A stretch of DNA of 64,000 bases. It comes from Pycnopodia helianthoides (lineage: Eukaryota > Echinodermata > Asteroidea > Forcipulatida > Asteriidae). Both the position numbers and the translations under genes were made by a program. The stretch covers positions 5,797,001 to 5,861,000 of the forward strand of contig CM063253.1 in the NCBI GenBank assembly GCA_032158295.1, read 5' to 3'. Under the pieces are notes generated by a model that was given only the letters and a program-made list of their open reading frames with translations, searched no databases and was not told the DNA's origin. Shown piece after piece: positions 57,642 through 64,000 of the stretch. Positions within the stretch are counted from its first letter, which is position 1. Each line of letters starts with the position of its first letter.

Positions 57642-60600
57642 TGTATTGAATCTGAGTTTATTAAGTTGCTATCAAATCATTCCTGGAGACGACGGATGAA
57701 GGATGGAAATGCACGAAGTAGAATGATCCTGCGTTCACACACAACTCAATGTAACAGTGATTTAATGTACATGTATTTAACGATGAAGTTAACTTGGTTG
57801 TACTTCATCATACTGAGCACCACACGTCAATGAACTTTAACAATTACCCAAGTCTGGATTTCGTTGTATCGAGCCATGTTTTACAATGAGAACTGTAATG
57901 TCACAATTCAACTGAATCTAGAACGACCATACATTAACGAACGGATACCATTAAAAAGCCACAAACCGAGTGATTGTTCAACAAGGTCTAATGGTAGAAA
58001 GAAACAACCAAAGAGACAAAACGCGGTGAGATTACGACAGGGGAATTTCATTGAAAAAGGAATAGAATGTTAACGCCAGTGATTAATATTAATTTCTGAT
58101 TTCTGATTTAATAAAACTTGTACCATGCAGATCAAAACTAATTTTCGCTACCAGAACAAGTTATTAAAACATGTGACTTGAAGTTTTTGTAACAATAGTA
58201 TTGAGCTAAATATTGACAAATTGAAAACATTATTATCTTTTAGTACACTCGGCACAACCAATAATTTAATTTAAATCAATAATTTCCCATTGATTCAATT
58301 CGACTGAATCATGAAGCCTTTATACGTGGTATGCTTCTGATGCAAAAAATTTCCCCAAATTTCCTAGCAGTGTTATAGAGTGGTACACATCCATTCCTAA
58401 CATTAGCTTAGAAGTAGAGTGCGCCCTCTATCAAGTCTCCTTGTCTAGTATGATCATTGTGTTCGTTTTGAACGACAGATAATTTAATATAATCCATTTT
58501 ATGTCGAGAGATTGGTAAAGATAACAAGAAATTTAATTGTTGAACATTTCTTAATTAAAAGAGAAGTACCTTGAGTGGTAACTGGTAGTTAAAATCTGCT
58601 TTGATTGTGAACAAAAATGTAGCGGCTTGCAAAAAGTTCAATGAAGTGACGTCACTAACGCAGGGACCCGCAGTGACCAAACTCAAGACTGGGTTAGTTG
58701 GGGAGAACCCAGAGAGCCTTGGAAATAACGTACAATGTCAGAAGGGTGACAATAAAATGGAAGACGACGATGATGGGATTATCATTTTAAAATGATTTAC
58801 TAAATAATAATTTACTATGAACGTTATAAATATTGTGAAGTAAACAAGGTGCAAATGTATAGGGGCTGATGCACAAACAGTCATTTCTTAAAGCTTTGTA
58901 CAACATTATTATCGATAAAAGGTTCGATTTCATTATGAAAGCCCACTCCCTATAAAGCTCACACACACCAGTACCAATTCTCAGACAATTATTCCCATAT
59001 GAAAAACTCGAAAAGTCATGCATTTTCATAAATTCTAATTGCCGCAGTCTATACAAAGAATTATAAACATAAACAGAATCCCTGACCAAAAATATGACAT
59101 TTTATTCGTTTTTGTCGTTCTTTGTTGATGGGATCACATAATATAGTCGACCTACTTTGTCATGTTGTTAGTCAGTTGATTACATACTTACGTTGTTCCA
59201 ATTTGAGTCGACAACGAATGTTTTAGAACGGGGTCCGATCAGACAATCGAGCACTCTGGATAACTGAAACGCAGTGAGCCATAGAAGGAAGGGGCACATT
59301 GTGGGCGTTCCTTAGAACATCTGGCCAGGGTTATTCCTGCACCACGAGCCGCGGCGATAGGAGTCGTTTTCCGTTCTTTACATTTCCTGAGTTAAGTATT
59401 ATTTAGGATATTTTCAACAAGTGAATTATTCACCATCGATGGTTAATCTATAAAAGAGTCATCTCTTTGATACTGCACGATCATTTTGCTCAATATATTC
59501 CTGGGTGAGTTGACGGAAATTTAGGGAAAACTTGAGTTCACTAGAGAGAGCTTAGCTTATAGCTCATCCCGAAAGTAGTATTGAAACGTAATAACGCTGA
59601 TCCATCAGCTACGAAATATTATAAAGTGTTTATTAAACTCACCACGGGTAGTATTACAGAACCGGTAGCCATCTTAAAAAAAACTACTTTGCACATTCTT
59701 GGAGAATTTGATGTGAGCTTGATTTATAGTAAATCATAATAGGATAATGTGGGAAAGTGTATCATAAATAACGTAATCTTCACTTGTATGAGAAAATAGA
59801 GAATTTTAGCGAACAATCTGTTGAATTTATATGAGGTTCAAAAACTCAATAGAGGGCTCACTTTTCAAATCTTTTTGAAATGCATTTGTAATTATGAAGT
59901 TATAGCTTTATGTCGATTTATTTATTTACAGCAGTGAAGTTACTCCATCTCCGCTTAATCATTGAGGATGATGAGAGGTTTGATCAAACAGCATCATAAT
60001 AAACAAGGAACAGGTAAGAAGACACGTTTTCAACTTTACAGTTTTAATTTGATTTGAATTATCAAAGAGTAAAAGCAGTAAAAATGTGTACATAATCTTA
60101 ATTGAATGGAGTCTGGACCGAGCCGAATTAGTGTAATTCCGCTGGTCAGTGACACGAAACCCTAACCTGTAATTCTTGTTCCTCATATGTCGTTATTGCG
60201 TCACTTGAAAGTATTGGTTGAATTCACATGGAATGATAAAAGCTTCGTTTTGCTTAAAGTCGATATTTGACTTTAAAAAAATTACAGTTGACGTGAGGAC
60301 ATTACATCACCTGTTCTTATCCTTACGGGTGTTCGTATACGACCACCTCCGCTGTAGTTTTCGTTGCTAACTATTTCTTTGAACTTAATATTTATACACA
60401 ATTTTGTTATACAGATGTAAATTTGAGTCCTCCAACAGAAACATTTATTCTTGTTGGCTCTTCTGAGTTTTAACTGCTCTAGTAGGAATATCGTATTAAT
60501 TATAAAATTAATTTGTATAAAGATTGTTATAAAACGCAGATCCAACCAAAGCCATAAACTGTCCTTACTTGGTCCTCGTTGTTGCCTTGGCGTCACTTGT

Positions 60601-60848
60601 TCACCGTTATTTAAAGAAGTTTTCTCAGGTAGTTTGACAGGTATCTGTCTTGAAAACTAGAGAAAAATGGAAATGACTTCTGTTCAAAAAAGGGCGCGAT
60701 GTTTTCCATTGTGTTTTAAAGTGTACAAGGGGGAGATATTTGTTGACAGTGCGTTGTGTTTTATCCGCACTCCATTGATATGATTGATTGTCGTCTAGAA
60801 TATTGCATCTACTTTACCATTATGTATGTACAGTTATATCATGAATGT
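57642..60848. repeat. Spacer gene 12/gene 13: U-M-P-Q-R
   Basis: The first two thirds match 12918-15055. TGACGTCA is at 58647-58654, a TATAAAAG box near 59450 is followed by GTGAGT, and the exon-like segment is 59932-60013. The R part near 60500-60840 resembles that before gene 9 ('ctcgttgttgccttggcgtc'). No gene is called. Confidence 0.6.
58647..58654. promoter_or_regulatory. CRE palindrome TGACGTCA upstream of gene 12
   Basis: Same M-block context, about 1.0 kb upstream of the gene 12 start. Confidence 0.45.
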
Positions 60849-62138
60849 CTAATTGTTAATGTTCTGATACTGCTTCTCAGCTGAACTCTGTGGCACCCTG
60901 ACCTCTTCATAGCTGGTGGTGGTGCTGTCCTCTGGCTGAGCGTAGTCATGCTGTGGGCTTTCATTCTCTACTTCAACTGGTTGGTAGTAGGTATGTTGTG
61001 TGGGTTCCATGTAGACACGATTCTTGTCCTCCGTTGGCTGCAGCTCCATGTAGGGATCAAGTTTGGTGACTTGGGGTTCTTTCTCAGATGTGAGTCTTTT
61101 TATCAGACGGTTCTTTCTGACATCACGAAGAATGAGAACGACGATGATGACGAAGAATGTAACAGCGAAGACCAAGACAACTATGAAAGCTAGAATCCAT
61201 GGAGTTGAAGATGGGGGTTGATCAGACGAACCTTGAATTGTCATGGTGCTCGTAAGGTCATAGTTTCGTGACGTCAATGTTTGAGGCCCAGTAGTTAGTT
61301 GCGCCATGGGATCTGTTTTCGGAACAACATGGAGGGAGTTAGTTGTTTGTGTGGAGTATGCCGTAGTTTCTGTCATGGGTAATGTCCCGGTGTTCCTCAC
61401 TGTAATTGGTCCGATATGACATGAACGTTGCTTACCAGCGAAATACATTGATGATATGAAGCATTCGAATGCAACACCATTATCAGCATCATGTAATGTC
61501 AAATCTAATGTTCTTACGACTGTATCGTTATCATCGTTGATTACTGATGTCCATGTGGTGTATCTAGTAGTCTGTATAGTGGGACTGATCGTCATTATGA
61601 CTGATCCGTGACTGCTCTCAGATGAACACCTCATATGTAACTCTGTCCCTGCGTCTACTGTAATGGGTCCAGAAGGGGAGCACATAGGGAAGGACTCACT
61701 GGGGAAGTATAACACTGAAAGTGTTACACTTGATGTGGCTACGATGTCGCCGCCTCCGCCCGGTATTTGGTCATTGACATTACACACATATTCATCAGTA
61801 TCGTTCCTCTGCACATTGGTGATGGTAAAGTCTTGAACAACTGTCCGAGTAACCATATCTACCGATGTATCGAAGATAAATCGTTCATTCGTTTCAACAG
61901 TGGTTTCACCCCATCTTAGGGTCTGGTGTTCAGTCCTCCACTCCACGGTGTGATCCAACTCGAGGTCTGTAGCGGTACACCTCATATCAACCTGCCCGCC
62001 CTCCTTACGATCAGCCTCTGGTGTTAAGATCTCCGCATACACTGCTGGTTGAGCAGTGACAACCATCAGGAATCCGCCTGCATCAAGTGAACACCAAACA
62101 CACACCAGCAAAACATACATCGAGATCCTTCCATCCAT
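60849..62138 (-). CDS. Receptor gene 13: short-tail two-Ig transmembrane receptor, intact
   Basis: 429 residues, the longest short-tail copy because of the long stalk (MTETTAYSTQTTNSLHV, shared with genes 4 and 6). D1 (TDLELDHTVEWRTEHQTLRW, loop DMVTRTVVQDF, end loop NDQIPGGGGD), D2 with the extra Cys pair, TM (PWILAFIVVLVFAVTFF) and a complete tail with YMEL, YMEP, TYYQPV, DYAQP, TSYEEV and YQNI. All expected motifs are present. Like gene 9, the 5' flank changes to Z immediately upstream of the ATG, so genes 9 and 13 probably share a promoter type different from the rest. Confidence 0.87.
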   Translation of the reverse strand: MDGRISMYVLLVCVWCSLDAGGFLMVVTAQPAVYAEILTPEADRKEGGQVDMRCTATDLELDHTVEWRTEHQTLRWGETTVETNERFIFDTSVDMVTRTVVQDFTITNVQRNDTDEYVCNVNDQIPGGGGDIVATSSVTLSVLYFPSESFPMCSPSGPITVDAGTELHMRCSSESSHGSVIMTISPTIQTTRYTTWTSVINDDNDTVVRTLDLTLHDADNGVAFECFISSMYFAGKQRSCHIGPITVRNTGTLPMTETTAYSTQTTNSLHVVPKTDPMAQLTTGPQTLTSRNYDLTSTMTIQGSSDQPPSSTPWILAFIVVLVFAVTFFVIIVVLILRDVRKNRLIKRLTSEKEPQVTKLDPYMELQPTEDKNRVYMEPTQHTYYQPVEVENESPQHDYAQPEDSTTTSYEEVRVPQSSAEKQYQNINN

Positions 62139-63595
62139 TGTATTGAAACCAATTTATTGAACTTGGATGATCCGAAAACACAAGAATTTATTTTAGGGAA
62201 AAGGTCTGAAGCTTAATGCATGGAGGAGCATAATCATACATGTACACATACCTGGTTGAAATGTAATAGTGATTTAACACACACACGAATACATGACTTT
62301 AGTGCACCATAGTAATACTTGTGTGTGTTAAGCACCACACACCAATGAACTTTGACAATATCAACTCGTGTTTTTCCCATTTCTATAGAGGCACGTTTTT
62401 ATAAGCGTCATAATAATTTCACAGTTCAACTGAATCTATGACATTCATTTGTGTACTTGCATTTAACTTATTATTTCGTCGTTGAATCAGTAGGACGGTT
62501 TGAAAAAAGTAAACCATTTACTCAGATATAAGTGGTCACCATTTGCTCTTTGAATACTACTGCTTACAGTATTTCACTAGCATAAGGGGTCAAGGTAACT
62601 AAGGTACCGTTTTCTTTAATCTTTAAGAATGTAAACTATATTTGGACGTCAAAATTTGCCCATGCCGGTGGCACATATTTGATTCTGCAAAAAAAAAAAG
62701 AAGCTCGACAGTTCAAGTTAAGGTCATCAACTTATATTTATGTATGTGCCACACCCCCCGAAGCACCCACGGCACTGACTGGGTCATGATTAACCCTGTT
62801 TAGCATGCGTTGATCATAAAATAGTTGATCAAAGAAAGTGGGTTCCTTTTGTCTCAAGCGAAAGGTAGGTCTTCCTGGCTAAATTCAGCAGAAATTAATT
62901 AAACTTCATCAAAAAATGAATTGGTTGGCGTAGCCTTCTACCTCTAGGACCCCGGTTCGAATCCCTTACGGGACACTATATTATATGGATTGGGTTTTCT
63001 GTCTCTACCTGATCGCGTGGGTTTCCCTGTAACAAATCTGTTGGTTTTCCTCGCACATCTAACAATGAAACTTCCTTCCTCGTCTTCTCTCCTTTGGGAT
63101 ACTTGGCTATCAAGTATAGTGATTAAGTTCGCTTTTTGGGGGAATCCTTGGCTTCGAAACCAGAATAAATGAATCAATAAAATAACACGCATTCACATTC
63201 ACGCAAATGTTTGCTAAGTGGTGAAATTGAACGGTTGACCAGCCTCTGCTGCTGCTGGCTTAGCTTTAATGAAGTTGAATGAAAGTTGCGACCTGATGAG
63301 ATTGAATCATCTTATTTGACAAGTGAATGCTAAACTATTGAAATTGAATCACCCATTTTGTCTGTTGAATGCTGATGCAATGGCGCATTTATTTTCAGAC
63401 ATATTTGAATGGGCCGGGTGTTAAATTGATTGAATTTCTGTTGAGAGTGGCCGGGAAAACCTATATTATGGAAAGAATCTTGATGATCTTTACAAAATGG
63501 GTTTTACGACATCTTAAGAAGTGAGTCTATAATCTTTATTACCCATATTTTAAAAGAAAGGGACAACATACACATCAAATTTGCAAGAGAAATGG
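62139..63595. repeat. Z module (5' flank of gene 13) with SINE
   Basis: Close duplicate of 43109-44535. A tRNA-derived SINE with B-box GGTTCGAATCC lies at 62954-62964. No gene was recognised. Confidence 0.55.
62931..63090 (+). repeat. tRNA-derived SINE in Z module
   Basis: 'gcgtagccttctacctctag' then the B-box GGTTCGAATCC, followed by the common body and a 'cttccttcctcgtcttctc' end. It is the duplicate of the copy at 43893-44055. Confidence 0.6.
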
Positions 63596-64000
63596 CAAAT
63601 AAACGTGTAGAGTAGATGAGGCCCTAACTATTATGAATATGATGGACTTTTAAGATATCACTTGTTAATGTCAATTACTCGCATTAATTTAATCAAAGCC
63701 AGCAGGTTCATTCATATTAATACAATCTGATTACAAACGAATAACCATTTTTATTGAAAGCCAATTTATTAATATCAAACAGGTCCATACATAGTATTCC
63801 GCTTCCATTACAAACCAAATTCGTTTTTTAAAACTTTTTTTCTGACTTAAAATCTTGTTACTTATTTTAATCTGAAAGTGTTGCGAGTAATTTATTCATA
63901 GGAGCAGGTTCATACATAATCATATATCCTAATTCCAAATGAATATTCATATTTAAAAACCATCATTGATGTTATCTGAGTACAAAAGAATATTCATTTT
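63596..64000. other. Start of an S module at the right edge
   Basis: Begins 'aaataaacgtgtagagta' and follows 44540-44950 colinearly. In every other case S lies downstream of a long-tail receptor gene, so such a gene is expected to the right of the window. Confidence 0.55.

Overview
The window is animal nuclear DNA: AT-rich, with spliced genes, tRNA-derived SINEs and small inverted-repeat transposons. A marine invertebrate deuterostome, possibly an echinoderm, fits the repeat style, but this is inference; no species-diagnostic gene is visible.

Left edge (1-1.5 kb): the first three coding exons of the RNA helicase MTREX/Mtr4 lie on the minus strand and run off the left end. They are recognised from the protein start and from phase-compatible splice sites. 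From about 1.5 to 5 kb I see no gene, only an inverted-repeat element, an A-rich tract and a YY1-like motif. From about 5 to 6.5 kb is a diverged copy of a module found downstream of the long-tail receptor genes.

The rest (6.5-62.1 kb) is a head-to-tail tandem array of 13 paralogues, all on the minus strand. They encode two-immunoglobulin-domain transmembrane receptors. Each copy is one uninterrupted reading frame: signal peptide, Ig domain 1 (D1), Ig domain 2 (D2), Ser/Thr-rich stalk, transmembrane helix and a tyrosine-rich tail. There are two tail classes. Long-tail genes (1, 3, 7, 10, 11) end in ITIM-like YADL and YSSV motifs. Short-tail genes (2, 4, 6, 8, 9, 12, 13) carry YMEL, TxYxxV (ITSM-like) and YQNI motifs. 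Gene 5 is only a 5' fragment. Genes 1, 2, 7, 9, 10, 12 and 13 are intact. Genes 3, 4 and 6 carry frameshifts, gene 8 has an early stop, and gene 11 has lost its terminal signalling motifs through a deletion.

D2 is almost frozen between copies. D1 varies in three loop-like blocks, and identical D1 cassettes occur in front of different tails, so ectodomains and signalling tails have been reassorted. The layout resembles a paired-receptor, rapidly evolving innate-recognition cluster; function is inferred from architecture only.

The spacers are modular. Here I call them U (5' flank), M (with a TGACGTCA site), P (plus-strand TATA-like box and splice-donor-like site), Q/R (exon-like segment and flank before short-tail genes), Z (SINE-containing) and S (3' flank of long-tail genes). 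Their order records block duplications, deletions and one probable lost gene, and it predicts another long-tail gene just beyond the right edge. Transposon insertions include a 141-bp MITE shared by two spacers, a 624-bp foldback element and a ~1.9-kb nested inverted-repeat element.
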